Positions 24,082 to 32,361 of a DNA stretch of 35,193 nucleotides are shown piece by piece. How positions within the stretch are numbered: the first letter of the stretch is position 1; each line of letters opens with the position of its first letter. The translations under genes and the position numbers were made by a program. The stretch is from an uncultured beta proteobacterium. GTDB taxonomy: Bacteria; Pseudomonadota; Gammaproteobacteria; Burkholderiales; Burkholderiaceae_C. Location: the NCBI GenBank assembly GCA_903906695.1, contig CAIVLG010000160.1:1-35193 (forward strand). Direction: 5' to 3'. The notes beneath the pieces were generated by a model that saw only the letters and a list, made by a program, of their open reading frames with translations, was not told where the DNA came from and made no database searches.

Positions 24082-25032
24082 TCATCCTGGTAAGTGACGG
24101 CTGTGCCGGTTCTGCTGTCGAACTGCGTCGATGCCGTCGAGACGGTGCAGGTCGTTGAAATCGGTACGGGACCTGGAGTCACTGAAGCTTGGTAACACCA
24201 CTTCAGCACCGATGACCTTGGCCGCCTCCAGCGCCTTGGCTTTGCCGACATTGAATTCATTCTCGTGGTCATCATCACCAGCCACGACAATGCGTGCCGT
24301 CGGATAGGCTTGGCGCACATGCTGGCAAACGGGAAGCAGATTGCCAGCGTTGAAACTCACGCACACGGGCAGATTCGTGGCCTCGTGAAGCGAAGCCGCT
24401 GTGCTGTAGCCTTCGGCGACCAGCAGGGTCGGTGTAGCTGCGCCGGACCCAAAATCCCCTATCTGGCCGGGCTGCCCGAGCCAGAAGTGACCCTGCCTGA
24501 CTCTGCCCTGCGGCATGAAGCGCTTTTGTCCATCAGGGCCGATGAACTGCAGACTGCAGAGTTCACCGCTGGGCTGGTAGATGGGAACAATCAGTGAAGC
24601 ATCGACAATGTCAAAGCGCAGCCCGTAAGACTTAACGAACTTGGCTTGCAGATACGGGTGCTGGTCATCGGCGGCAGGTGCGCTGTCCCAGATCTGCTGG
24701 GCGCGTTCGGCGCTGCGAGCTTGGGATTGGGCATGGAGCCTTCTGACGTTTTCCAGCTCAGTCCTGACCTGCGTTTGAAGGGCACTGCGCTCGGACAGGG
24801 ACATGCTGGAGAGCGCCTTGCGATCAAACCATTTTTCGCAAAGACCTTGGCGCCAATCACCATAGACGCCGGATCGGCCTTGGGCAAAAAGCTTGCACCA
24901 GCCGGCCGTGTCGGCGCGGTTGTGTTCGTGCCCGATCCCTGGAAAGCGTGTCCACTCGTCCATCAGGATGTCTGGCGGTGGTGTCAGCCCCGATTGCCTC
25001 ATGGCCGCGGCAAAGTCTTGTTGGTGTGACAT
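24082..25032 (-). CDS. TOPRIM-domain protein, primase-like
   Basis: This is a 316 aa protein from ATG 25032, which overlaps the stop of the AlpA gene (TGATG). The N-terminal part (MSHQQDFAAAMRQSGLTPPPDILMDEWTRFPG, KLFAQGRSGVYGDWRQGL) resembles plasmid and island DUF5906/primase-type proteins. The middle has APAADDQHPYLQAKFVKSYGLR. The TOPRIM core shows LLVAEGYSTAASLHEATNLPVCVSFNAGNLLPV with the catalytic Glu, and IVVAGDDDHE with the acidic triad. No helicase domain follows. This suggests synthesis of primers or replication support for the element. The frame extends to 25218 only as antisense overlap. Confidence 0.82.
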   Translation of the reverse strand: MSHQQDFAAAMRQSGLTPPPDILMDEWTRFPGIGHEHNRADTAGWCKLFAQGRSGVYGDWRQGLCEKWFDRKALSSMSLSERSALQTQVRTELENVRRLHAQSQARSAERAQQIWDSAPAADDQHPYLQAKFVKSYGLRFDIVDASLIVPIYQPSGELCSLQFIGPDGQKRFMPQGRVRQGHFWLGQPGQIGDFGSGAATPTLLVAEGYSTAASLHEATNLPVCVSFNAGNLLPVCQHVRQAYPTARIVVAGDDDHENEFNVGKAKALEAAKVIGAEVVLPSFSDSRSRTDFNDLHRLDGIDAVRQQNRHSRHLPG

Positions 25033-25274
25033 CACTGCGGCGCCCCCAATGGCGCTGCCATTGACCTGCTTCTCTGACTGATCCAGCCATTGATTTCGTG
25101 CTCGAACCAGCCCACCGATTGAGCGCTCAGGCGCACTGGTATGGGAAACTGTTCCTTGCCAATCAAGGCGTAGATGGAACTGCGCGAGAGCCCGGTGCGT
25201 TGCTGCACTTGGCGGCATCGCAGGATGCAGTAGGTCGGCGCTTCTTCAGTCTGGACGGTTTTGGATCGGCTCAT
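25032..25274 (-). CDS. AlpA-family transcriptional regulator
   Basis: This 80 aa MerR-like winged-helix protein has ILRCRQVQQRTGLSRSSIYALIGKEQFPIPVRL, then VGWFEHEINGWISQRS, the standard AlpA signature. Start at 25274 (MSRSKTVQTEE) is chosen because upstream residues look like intergenic DNA. AlpA proteins activate excision or replication genes of prophages and islands. Here it heads the operon with the TOPRIM gene. A perfect inverted repeat lies about 100 bp upstream. Confidence 0.85.
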   Translation of the reverse strand: MSRSKTVQTEEAPTYCILRCRQVQQRTGLSRSSIYALIGKEQFPIPVRLSAQSVGWFEHEINGWISQRSRSMAAPLGAPQ

Positions 25275-25374
25275 TTTGGCGTGGCCCGGCTTGGGCTGCT
25301 GTGGAAATAAGAGAAGTGTCCAGACCGTAAGCCCGCCGTAGCAAAGGCCTCCGTAGGGCCGCGAGTGAAAATAT

Positions 25375-25392
25375 TCCCTACTGCGGTAGGGA
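25375..25392. promoter_or_regulatory. Inverted repeat upstream of the AlpA gene (possible operator)
   Basis: Perfect 7-bp arms TCCCTAC and GTAGGGA surround TGCG. No run of T follows, so a terminator is unlikely. Its position upstream of the AlpA-TOPRIM operon and the adjacent AT-rich ATATT on the minus strand suggest an operator or regulator site. Confidence 0.4.
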
Positions 25393-25465
25393 CCAATCAC
25401 CAAAGAGCAGAATTTACGGTGATGCGGTGGGCAAAATCCCAGCCGCTGGCGCTGATTTGGCAGTA

Positions 25466-25702
25466 CTAAATAGAGTCAATCAGGCTATCGTGAGCAGGGA
25501 AATGCATTTCGATCACGGCGATGACGCGCTCACGGGACATGTGGTTCTTATTGATGAGCCACTTTGCAATAGTTGCCAGGTGCCAAGTCGAGGCGACGCG
25601 CGTACCACCCCGGTTGGGCTGCCCCTTGCTGGCGCGGGCCTCCATAAGACCGTCATAGCGCCCAGGATTACTCAGACGCTCCTGCCACCACTGACGATTC
25701 TT
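25466..25702 (-). pseudogene. In-frame continuation beyond a stop codon
   Basis: After the TAA at 25703-25705 the same minus-strand frame stays open for 78 codons to a TAG at 25466. It reads KNRQWWQERLSNPGRYDGL, then MEARASKGQPNRGGTRVAS, then TWHLATIAKWLINKNHMSRE, RVIAVIEMHFPAHDSLIDSI. It looks like ordinary coding sequence and has no start of its own except internal Met. The likeliest reading is that the upstream gene once had about 250 codons and was cut by a nonsense change. Confidence 0.5.
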
Positions 25703-26224
25703 TTAAGAGTCGCTGCGCTTGCGAAACGCCTCGGTCAATGCTTGCGAGCTAACGGAAGGCAACACGCTATCGTCGGGGTGCGCAACCTTTGCTGTGGCTG
25801 TGGCCTGATCATCCTTGCCGGCGTCTGTTGCTGTTTCGAGCGCTGGTTGGGGCACTGGTTGGGCCACCGCCACGCTGTCGCCGCGATCGAGCCAGGCCGG
25901 GCGCGCAGTGAGCTTAGGAGCAGCTGGCGGTCGGGTTGGGGAGTTCAATGGATTGCGGCCTTCGATCTTTATCACCCAAGCCTCAAAGCTGGCGCGCTCG
26001 ATCAAGAGCAGTTGCCGACGAAACAACTCCAGCACGGGATCTTCGAACGTCTTGCCATCGGAGCGCTCGTAATTGATCTCGCCTCGCTCGCAGGCCGAAA
26101 CCAGTGCCAGTGACTTTGCCTTCCAACAATCCCGGTCGCCCTGGCACCACTGCTCCAGGATCGCCACCGGGCTCAGCCAATCGGATGCGTCCCAGTATTT
26201 TTGGCAATCGGTCTCGGATGGCAT
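25703..26224 (-). CDS. Hypothetical island protein, probably truncated by a stop
   Basis: This is a 173 aa protein. The first 85 residues are compact and helical (DCQKYWDASDWLSPVAILEQ, CQGDRDCWKAKSLALVSACERGEINYERSDGK). A Pro/Ala-rich linker follows (residues about 92-150), ending ALTEAFRKRSDS. The N-terminal region may be a small DNA- or replication-related domain, but I do not recognise a family. The frame resumes directly after the TAA (25466-25702), so the C-terminal domain is probably lost. It transcribes away from ParDE, with the GTCCCGAA repeats in the gap. Confidence 0.6.
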   Translation of the reverse strand: MPSETDCQKYWDASDWLSPVAILEQWCQGDRDCWKAKSLALVSACERGEINYERSDGKTFEDPVLELFRRQLLLIERASFEAWVIKIEGRNPLNSPTRPPAAPKLTARPAWLDRGDSVAVAQPVPQPALETATDAGKDDQATATAKVAHPDDSVLPSVSSQALTEAFRKRSDS

Positions 26225-26306
26225 TTTGCTAGGGCTTTGGTCGGGGAAAGGGATGCAGCCATGGTTCGGTGGCGGCTGATGAAATCAATTCTAGACTTTC
26301 CCGGAA

Positions 26307-26354
26307 GTCCCGAAACGTCCCGAATCCGGGCAATCCGGGTCCCGAAAGTCCCGG
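26307..26354. repeat. GTCCCGAA direct repeats (iteron-like)
   Basis: GTCCCGAA occurs at 26307, 26317 and 26339, with a partial copy GTCCCGG at 26348. The first two are spaced 10 bp, one helical turn, with CCGGG half-sites between. The cluster lies in the 266-bp gap between divergent genes. Such arrays are typical of regulator or replication-initiator binding. Nothing else in this gap is clear, apart from a TTGCC-aaatt-TTGCC direct repeat near 26457-26471 just before parD. Confidence 0.5.
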
Positions 26355-26490
26355 TCACCCTATAAGGGGGACCGGTTCCGGGATGAAAACGGGATCGGGC
26401 AGGATGGCCGTTGATCCAAGCGGACTGCGGCTCAGTTTGGGAACGTCAACCATTCTTGCCAAATTTTGCCAAGGTGTCTAAACTTCGGGC

Positions 26491-26751
26491 ATGAGCACCA
26501 TGAACATCTCTTTACCCAACACGCTAAAGTCCTTTGTCGATGAGCAGGTTAGCCAGGGCGCGTATGGCACCAGCAGTGAATATCTGCGAGAACTGATTCG
26601 CAAGGACAAAGATCGACTGCACTTGCGCGGTCTGCTAGTTGCCGGCGCAACTTCTGCGCCAGCAGCAGTGGCCGATGCGGCTTACTTCGAGGGCTTGCGC
26701 AAACGTGTTCGCCAGACGGCTACGGTGGACAAAGTGGGCAAGCGCGGTTAA
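26491..26751 (+). CDS. parD: ParD-family antitoxin
   Basis: This is an 86 aa protein. The ribbon-helix-helix N-terminus STMNISLPNTLKSFVDEQVSQGAYGTSSEYLRELIRKD is diagnostic of ParD/RHH antitoxins. The C-terminal half (ADAAYFEGLRKRVRQ) would bind the toxin. It should repress its own promoter through the short repeats just upstream. The toxin gene begins 2 bp after the stop. Both contribute to stable maintenance of the element. Confidence 0.92.
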   Translation: MSTMNISLPNTLKSFVDEQVSQGAYGTSSEYLRELIRKDKDRLHLRGLLVAGATSAPAAVADAAYFEGLRKRVRQTATVDKVGKRG

Positions 26752-26753
26752 AG

Positions 26754-27080
26754 GTGAAGCCCATCGTTCCGCGTGAACTGGCCAATCACGACATCAACGA
26801 GATCGTTACCTACTACCTGAGCGAGTCTGCCGAGCAAGCGGCCTATGGGTTCATTGATGCACTGGAAGAGGCATACGCCCACATCGGTCGCCATCCGGCT
26901 ACCGGATCACCGCGCTATGCACACGAGTTGAATCTGCCGGGTCTGCGCTTTTGGCCGTTGACGCGCTATCCGCATCTTGTCTTCTATGTTGAACGCCCAG
27001 ACCACATTGATGTCTGGCGTGTGTTGCACGGTAAGCAGGACATACCAGTGTGGATGGCCGCTACCACCGATGACATCTGA
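26754..27080 (+). CDS. parE: ParE-family toxin
   Basis: This 108 aa RelE/ParE-superfamily toxin begins at GTG 26754. It shows RELANHDINEIVTYYLSESAEQAAYGFIDALEEAYAHIGRHPATGSPRYAHELNLPGLRFWPLTRYPHLVFYVERPDHIDVWRVLHGKQDIP, the full family core. ParE members usually poison DNA gyrase, and this is inferred from the family. It lies 2 bp after parD in the standard antitoxin-toxin order. Confidence 0.92.
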   Translation: MKPIVPRELANHDINEIVTYYLSESAEQAAYGFIDALEEAYAHIGRHPATGSPRYAHELNLPGLRFWPLTRYPHLVFYVERPDHIDVWRVLHGKQDIPVWMAATTDDI

Positions 27081-27160
27081 CCATCGCCAAAATTCAATGG
27101 GTCCTTCCGGGCGATGAACCTATGCGGGGGAAGCGAGCGCAAGACTCCCGTAGCGACAGA

Positions 27161-27400
27161 GTGCAAACCTGGGTTTGCACCAGTTTGCAGGGTTTGCGTG
27201 TGCCACGAATGCATCCAATGGCGAATTGGTTGGATGCAATGCTGTATGAGAGATGAGGGTAGGCCCCTCGAAAGCGGTGTCTAGACGCGGCTTTCAAACC
27301 ACCTTGAGCTGCTGCCGTTAAGAGCGGTGGTGGTGAGCGTCAAGGAAAAGGCGGTGGTGCAAACCTAGGGTGCAAACCCAGCAGGTTTGCACTGCAAACC
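27161..27400. repeat. GTGCAAACC repeat cluster
   Basis: Copies of GTGCAAACC or its complement are seen at 27161, 27172 (inverted), 27357, 27370 and 27384 (inverted), with a partial TGCAAACC at 27393. The pair 27161-27180 is a perfect 9-bp inverted repeat with a 2-bp centre. This is a multi-site protein-binding region, plausibly for a replication initiator or partition protein. No ORF in 27081-28011 is convincing. Confidence 0.7.
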
Positions 27401-27467
27401 CTTGGGCGTAGTCCAGCAGCTTCAAGGAATTGGCATGGTCGGTTGGGTGAAAGGCTGCAGTTGTACC

Positions 27468-27899
27468 GGCAAATTTGCCCATACCAAATGCGACGGAAAA
27501 TACAAAAACATGCAAAGTGGCGCCTTTGAGTGCCTGCCGCGCCGCAAGATCGCGTTGGCGCAAGGGGTGGGAATTCAATTCACACCCTTTGATCGACCCG
27601 GCAATCAATCCTCGTTGAGATAAACCGGCAAATTTGCCGCTTTTGTTGTGACGAATTGTTTGCCCATACTGCGACCATTGCATCTGGTGGGCCCAGCCGA
27701 TTGATGTTTGCAGGTAACGCCGATTGCCCAGGCCTGACCTTTTGCAAATTTGCAGAAGGTTGCAAAATGGCTTCCGGTATTTCAGATTCGGTTACGCCAT
27801 TTCCCGGTAGGAATCCATGACCACGAAGAGAGGCGGAGCTTCCATAGATGGGCGTGCCCGGTTCAGTGAAGACGTCGATGTGGGGTAGGCAAATTTGCC
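27468..27899. repeat. Palindromes GGCAAATTTGCC
   Basis: The perfect 12-bp palindrome GGCAAATTTGCC occurs at 27468, 27627 and 27888, and a variant TGCAAATTTGCA at 27743. All share GCAAATTTGC and are spaced 116-159 bp. The block follows the GTGCAAACC cluster and both contain GCAAA. It is probably a set of binding sites for one element-encoded DNA-binding protein, either an origin or a partition centromere. Confidence 0.7.
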
Positions 27900-28011
27900 G
27901 ACCCCTTTCATCGCATTCGTCAACTCGTCGCCGCAATGAATGGAGATGGCCTCCATGGTTTGGAGGTCATCAATCGCGCACTTGGATCCCCGTAGGCGAG
28001 GCTCTCACGCT

Positions 28012-28539
28012 TCATGCTTGCTCAACGATGCGGTAGGTTCGGTCACCGTGCTGGTCTCTTGAGGATGTGACGTTCAGGCCAAGCTTCTTCTTGATCACAC
28101 CTGCCATGCAGCCGCGTAGGGAGTGAGCTTGCCACTCGGTGGTGGCGCACATCTGCGCGATGGTGGCGCCCTCGGGGCGCTTAAGCATGCTGATGACTGT
28201 GGCTTGTTTGCTGTTGGTACGCGTGCGAGGCGTTCCTTCGGCTGGTTCGGCGTTGGTAGTTTCCGCGTTGGCGCTGATCGTGCCCAGCTTGTCCTCTGTG
28301 AGCGGGCCCGGTGGAGTCGTCGGCTCGGGATGGGCCATCCCGATGGCTTGCATGCCCTTGAAGGTGATGATGTGGCCGCCGGCGCAGGGCACGATCAGCT
28401 GCTTGGACAGCAGCGCATTGATAACCTTGATGCGTGCGCCGCCGTTGAGTCCAGCTGGAAACTGCTCGACTTTGCCGCCATTGGCGGCCGATGCGAGATT
28501 GAGGACCAGGCGTTGCGATGATGTGAGTTCGTCCTTCAT
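28012..28539 (-). CDS. DUF3489 domain protein
   Basis: This 175 aa protein has a helical N-terminal part (MKDELTSSQRLVLNLASAANGG, INALLSKQLIVPC), a Pro/Thr/Glu-rich linker (about 85-115) and a C-terminal DUF3489 domain with SKQATVISMLKRPEGATIAQMCATTEW then AHSLRGCMAGVIKKKLGLNV, a winged-helix-like DNA-binding fold. The ATG at 28539 is used; the longer frame is out of context. It lies 22 bp from the DUF6900-like gene on the same strand, a pairing seen in proteobacterial islands. Likely a regulator. Confidence 0.8.
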   Translation of the reverse strand: MKDELTSSQRLVLNLASAANGGKVEQFPAGLNGGARIKVINALLSKQLIVPCAGGHIITFKGMQAIGMAHPEPTTPPGPLTEDKLGTISANAETTNAEPAEGTPRTRTNSKQATVISMLKRPEGATIAQMCATTEWQAHSLRGCMAGVIKKKLGLNVTSSRDQHGDRTYRIVEQA

Positions 28540-28561
28540 GATCGGTTCCTTGGTGGGATGG

Positions 28562-28936
28562 TTACTTGTTGCCCGTGGCCAATTTGCCAGCGTCGTAGGC
28601 GGCTTGCAGGGCGCTCTTGATTCCCCACGCGCTGACCTCGTGAAAGTCCAGTTGGTCGCTGCGGCGCGTCTCCAATGTGTCAATCTGGAGGTGCTGCTTG
28701 GCGATTTGCAGGAGTTGCTGGGCCGTCGTTGCGTTGGTCGTGATCTCATGCATCTTCTTGGCCGAATCGAACCCGACCCACTCGCCCTGGTCGTTAAGAC
28801 CGCGTGCCTCAAGCTCCTCGCGGGCCAGTCGATTGAGATCGAACTCGCCGCGTGCGACGGCGGCCAGAACCTTGGTCAATGCGATCTGGATGAAGCCGAC
28901 CTCGTCGACCGTGAATCCGTTAGTAGTCAGTGCCAT
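28562..28936 (-). CDS. DUF6900-like small island protein
   Basis: This 124 aa protein has an N-terminal helical part with LTKVLAAVARGEFDLNRLAREELEARGLNDQGEWVGFDSA, and a C-terminal part ATTAQQLLQIAKQHLQIDTLETRRSDQLDFHEVSAWGIKSALQAAYDAG, which matches the DUF6900 pattern (LETR-x-SD-x-LDFHEV). The start at 28936 (MALTTNG) is preferred over 28951. The function is unknown. Such genes co-occur with DUF3489 in integrative elements. Confidence 0.7.
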   Translation of the reverse strand: MALTTNGFTVDEVGFIQIALTKVLAAVARGEFDLNRLAREELEARGLNDQGEWVGFDSAKKMHEITTNATTAQQLLQIAKQHLQIDTLETRRSDQLDFHEVSAWGIKSALQAAYDAGKLATGNK

Positions 28937-29057
28937 GTGAATCTCCTTCAAGGTTGATTGATGTTGAGGCTAGTAACGCTCGAATCAAGCGAGAAGCCAA
29001 GCACTGAATCAAGCAGTTCGAAGGGTTGTGTGTCCAAATTTGATGGAGTCGATGCCA

Positions 29058-29074
29058 TGGCGCAATCTGCGCCA
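29058..29074. promoter_or_regulatory. Inverted repeat between the DUF6900-like gene and the ATPase gene
   Basis: Perfect 7-bp arms TGGCGCA and TGCGCCA surround ATC. It lies in the roughly 230-bp gap between two minus-strand genes. No T run follows on either strand, so an operator or a processing hairpin is as likely as a terminator. Confidence 0.35.
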
Positions 29075-29167
29075 AGTCCTTGTCGTCACAATTTGAATTC
29101 TTAGCCCGGCGCATAGGTTCTCGTCGGTGTGACTTAGGTCGCTCGATAGTCCCTCTTGTGTCTACAG

Positions 29168-32100
29168 TTACGACGCCGTTTCGCTGTCCTTTTTGAGCAC
29201 TTTTTCGGATGCGTTGACCTGTGCCATGGCAATTTCAAATATCTGACGAACAGATCGACATTTCTCCTCTTCTTGTGCGAACTCCTGAGCCGGCAACTCT
29301 TGGTGGTTGTGGTCGGCACGATCCACCGCCGAAGGTGCGTTCAGAGGCTCTTGCGGCGGACGGTACAGCAAATCAAGATTGGGAGTGTCAACACGGTAGG
29401 CTAACGACATCCCACTAGCAGCTGCCAACTTGGCTGGCGTCGCTTCGGTCGCAGATTTGCTGCCAAGACAATACCGCCCAACAGAATCGACGTGGTAGCT
29501 TTCTGCCACAGACTCGCCTACAAAGCTGCCAACCCCATGCCCACCAGATAGAACGATGACCTGGTGATCACCGTCACGGTCTAGTGCCGATAGGAGGTAG
29601 ACCATGCTTCCGTTCAATGTCAAGTGAAAACCGGCTATAACGGATAGCGCCTCAGCATCCATCTCAACCTGATGTGAGAGCAGCCATTCAAACGTACACT
29701 GTGTCTGTGGCCTGGACCAATGCTCGGTGACATTGGGCATTGCAATCTCCGACAGCAGCGACATTCCCAAAAGCTGACCTGTCGAGGTCGTGTTCTCGAA
29801 TTTACCGTTTGAGTCAACCTCAAAAGATTCACCAGGCTTTTCGCCACGCAAATTCTTGTCTTGATGTCCTCCTTCAAGAACAACCGCCTTGGCTCCGCCA
29901 GTTCCACTCACTGACGTCACGAAGACCAAGGATTGGTTGGCCGTCCGGTACAGATGACCGGCCTGTGGTTTCATTGCCGCAGCCCGATCCTTGCGGACGT
30001 TTCGACTCCAGGTATCGAGTGCAGTTTGAATGCGATCATCAAGTTTGGTCTTTTGGGAAGTTCTCAGATGGCCTCTCACTTTGACAAGCCCGTTCATGAC
30101 AAGCTGTTGCGGCTTGGCTTCAACTGCCTTCGCTAACACCGCTCCTGCCAACTCACTTTCAGCAGTCGTCGTAGCTATCGCCGCTGACGAGCCTCTGTGG
30201 ATACCATATTTTTCCCTGGACGATTGCCGTACCAATGCTGCGATACGCGCCTGCTCTGCCTGTGACCCCTGCTCCACGACCGTCGATGTCCTGAAAATAA
30301 ATGGTGCGGATACCTTGTTGTCAATCAACATCCGCGCGGCAACTTGTCGGTCTGGCAGTTGAGTCAGCATCAGCTTATCAATCTGCGGTTGCATTGCCTG
30401 TTCAAGGATCGCAGCTTCCTCTATGCCGGTACGAAATACAAGTTGTGTTGGAATGTTGCCAAGGATCGCATCAAGTACAGCGCGCGAGGTCCCGGTCCGA
30501 AGTTGCCCAAGGGTCTGATGCGCCAGCACGGTTTGCAGGCCCCATTTGCGGCCCTCAGCGAGGACAGTTCCGATATCTGGTGTCACAAAGTTCTGAAATT
30601 CGTCACAGTAGTAGGTAAACGGCACGCGGTTCTCTCTTGGGACGTCAAAGCGGCTGATGGCAGCGCCAAAGAGGCCTTTGGATACCAACATGCCGATCAT
30701 GCTGGCGTCCAGTGATCCAATGGCCCCTTTGCTCAGATTGACCAACAAAATCTTCCTTTCATCCATGATTTTGCGAAAGTCGATGGTTCTGACGCCGCTG
30801 CACAAGAGCTGGCGCATCAGCGGGTTGGTGGTGAACCGTGTCAACTTGCTTGAGACGTAGGGGATCCAGTTCGCAAAAGACTGGTCACCACTGGTGGCTC
30901 GGGCTGTAGCAAAAAAGTCCACGACCTCGCCCCCCAAGTCCTCTCCGAGAAAAGACTGTTTTACTTTGCTCAAGACATAGTCCCGGAAATCCGAGTCTCT
31001 CAAGATCGCCAGCACTGTGGCAAAACTGGGACGACCTTGCTGATTAGCTGGGCTCTCATATGGTGCTGTTGAAGCTGCCAGGAATGTGTTTCGGAAGTAC
31101 TGTTCAAACCCGGGCCCACCGCATACCTGCATGTCGTAGAGCTGATTGAAGATATCCAGTAAATCACCAACCAGTCGATTGACGGCTTGGGGCGAGGGCG
31201 TGTTTCCAAGATCCAGCGGATTCAGACCTACCGCCATGCTTGGATCAGAGGGATCGATGATCACCACGTCGTCGATGCGATGCGGCGGTATGCATCCCAA
31301 GGTCTGCTCAAACAGATCACCGCCTGGATCAGCTAATGCAAATCCACGCCCTTCATCTAGATCTTGCTTCGTCATGCCGCGAATCAGCGCGCTCTTGCCG
31401 GTGCCTGTGCCACCCACGATGTAGACGTGACGCGAGCGATCCGGTTGGCGCAGGCACACTGCTTGTTCAAAACCACCCACCTGCGCCGTCCCCAGGAGCA
31501 AGCCGTCCTGAGGCAAACGTACCGCATGGTTCCCGTGGTGGCGCGGAAAATCCAGCTCGCGCAACACCTGTGGTTTTGCAAGCAAGGGCGGGAGCGACCC
31601 AGAGTACGGCATCACTGTCCTGAGATCCAAACGGTCGTCGGCAGTGGCACCTGAATGATGTCTGAGAACACCGCTGGTGCCACCAATTCGTCCACACGTA
31701 TGCAGTGGCAAGACCTCCTTTGCAAAGACATCGACCAGTGCCGCTGCACGCTTTGAAGGCAAACAAGCAAGTTTGCTGGGCTGCTTTGGATCCGAAGCGA
31801 CTTCGACAAATGGCTCGATCCGCAAAAACTCACCCGAATGATCCACAAAGGACCGGATCACCTTGCACAAGGCCGAACTGTGATGGCGTCCTTGTGAATC
31901 CGAGTTCACATCGAGATGTTCTAGCCGGGAGCGTTGCTCGCTGTTCAAGACAACTCGGGAAATCCTGACGCCAACGGTCACTTCTACTTCCTGGGCGCGG
32001 GCCGCCTTGATCGTGTTCACAAGCGCGCTCGGCCAGAGCGAAGAACCATTGATCGAAGACCAAAGCGGCAGGGACACTGGTGTGTTTGTGCCAGAACCAC

Positions 32101-32296
32101 CGGCAGTGAACCCTATCGAGGATTGACCGGCCATCGTGAAGGAATCAAACTTAAGGAATTCGCGTTGCGTCAGGGGCAATTCCCTCTGGGCATCAAGTTG
32201 TCGAAACGAGTACTCATCATTGAGTAGCGCCAGTCCGGTGCGAAAGACACCTTGCCAGTCGCTCAGAACGTCAACCAACAGGGGCTCTTGCGTCAT
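29168..32296 (-). CDS. VirD4/TraG-like conjugative coupling-type ATPase with C-terminal repeats
   Basis: This is a 1042 aa protein from ATG 32296 (frame open to 32335). Residues about 1-280 form an unfamiliar N-terminal part without obvious membrane helices. The motor follows: Walker A GGTGTGKSALI at about 295-303, LADPGGDLFEQTL, a helical insert around GPGFEQYFRNTFLAAS, and the Walker B-like FTYYCDEFQNF with HQTLGQLRTGTSRAVLDAILGN, a TraG/TraM-recognition-type C-lobe. Two related beta modules lie near residues 783-840 and 887-945 (N-x-S-x-V, LxGGH, GE/GES, VDS-x-G). In VirD4 systems such ATPases dock DNA-relaxase complexes to the secretion channel. No relaxase or channel gene is present here. 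Confidence 0.82.
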   Translation of the reverse strand: MTQEPLLVDVLSDWQGVFRTGLALLNDEYSFRQLDAQRELPLTQREFLKFDSFTMAGQSSIGFTAGGSGTNTPVSLPLWSSINGSSLWPSALVNTIKAARAQEVEVTVGVRISRVVLNSEQRSRLEHLDVNSDSQGRHHSSALCKVIRSFVDHSGEFLRIEPFVEVASDPKQPSKLACLPSKRAAALVDVFAKEVLPLHTCGRIGGTSGVLRHHSGATADDRLDLRTVMPYSGSLPPLLAKPQVLRELDFPRHHGNHAVRLPQDGLLLGTAQVGGFEQAVCLRQPDRSRHVYIVGGTGTGKSALIRGMTKQDLDEGRGFALADPGGDLFEQTLGCIPPHRIDDVVIIDPSDPSMAVGLNPLDLGNTPSPQAVNRLVGDLLDIFNQLYDMQVCGGPGFEQYFRNTFLAASTAPYESPANQQGRPSFATVLAILRDSDFRDYVLSKVKQSFLGEDLGGEVVDFFATARATSGDQSFANWIPYVSSKLTRFTTNPLMRQLLCSGVRTIDFRKIMDERKILLVNLSKGAIGSLDASMIGMLVSKGLFGAAISRFDVPRENRVPFTYYCDEFQNFVTPDIGTVLAEGRKWGLQTVLAHQTLGQLRTGTSRAVLDAILGNIPTQLVFRTGIEEAAILEQAMQPQIDKLMLTQLPDRQVAARMLIDNKVSAPFIFRTSTVVEQGSQAEQARIAALVRQSSREKYGIHRGSSAAIATTTAESELAGAVLAKAVEAKPQQLVMNGLVKVRGHLRTSQKTKLDDRIQTALDTWSRNVRKDRAAAMKPQAGHLYRTANQSLVFVTSVSGTGGAKAVVLEGGHQDKNLRGEKPGESFEVDSNGKFENTTSTGQLLGMSLLSEIAMPNVTEHWSRPQTQCTFEWLLSHQVEMDAEALSVIAGFHLTLNGSMVYLLSALDRDGDHQVIVLSGGHGVGSFVGESVAESYHVDSVGRYCLGSKSATEATPAKLAAASGMSLAYRVDTPNLDLLYRPPQEPLNAPSAVDRADHNHQELPAQEFAQEEEKCRSVRQIFEIAMAQVNASEKVLKKDSETAS

Positions 32297-32361
32297 CAGA
32301 GGCACTCGCGCGGCTAAGGCGTTTATCCTTCGCAATCATCGGTGTTTCCCGTACAGGCAGC

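Larger units (their letters stand above)
27081..28011. other. Gene-free, repeat-rich stretch of the element
   Basis: No reading frame in these 931 bases shows protein-like composition on either strand. The only organised features are the GTGCAAACC and GCAAATTTGC repeats described separately. It separates parDE from the minus-strand DUF3489 gene. A candidate origin of replication or partition region is the best guess. Confidence 0.5.

Noticed and set aside
24000..24320. Small minus-strand ORF beside the TOPRIM gene
   Set aside because: It is a shadow frame within the 3' part of the TOPRIM gene, with Arg/Ser-rich composition and no family.
27161..27900. CRISPR array
   Set aside because: Repeats are short (9-12 bp), palindromic and irregularly spaced, with no spacers of constant length and no cas genes.
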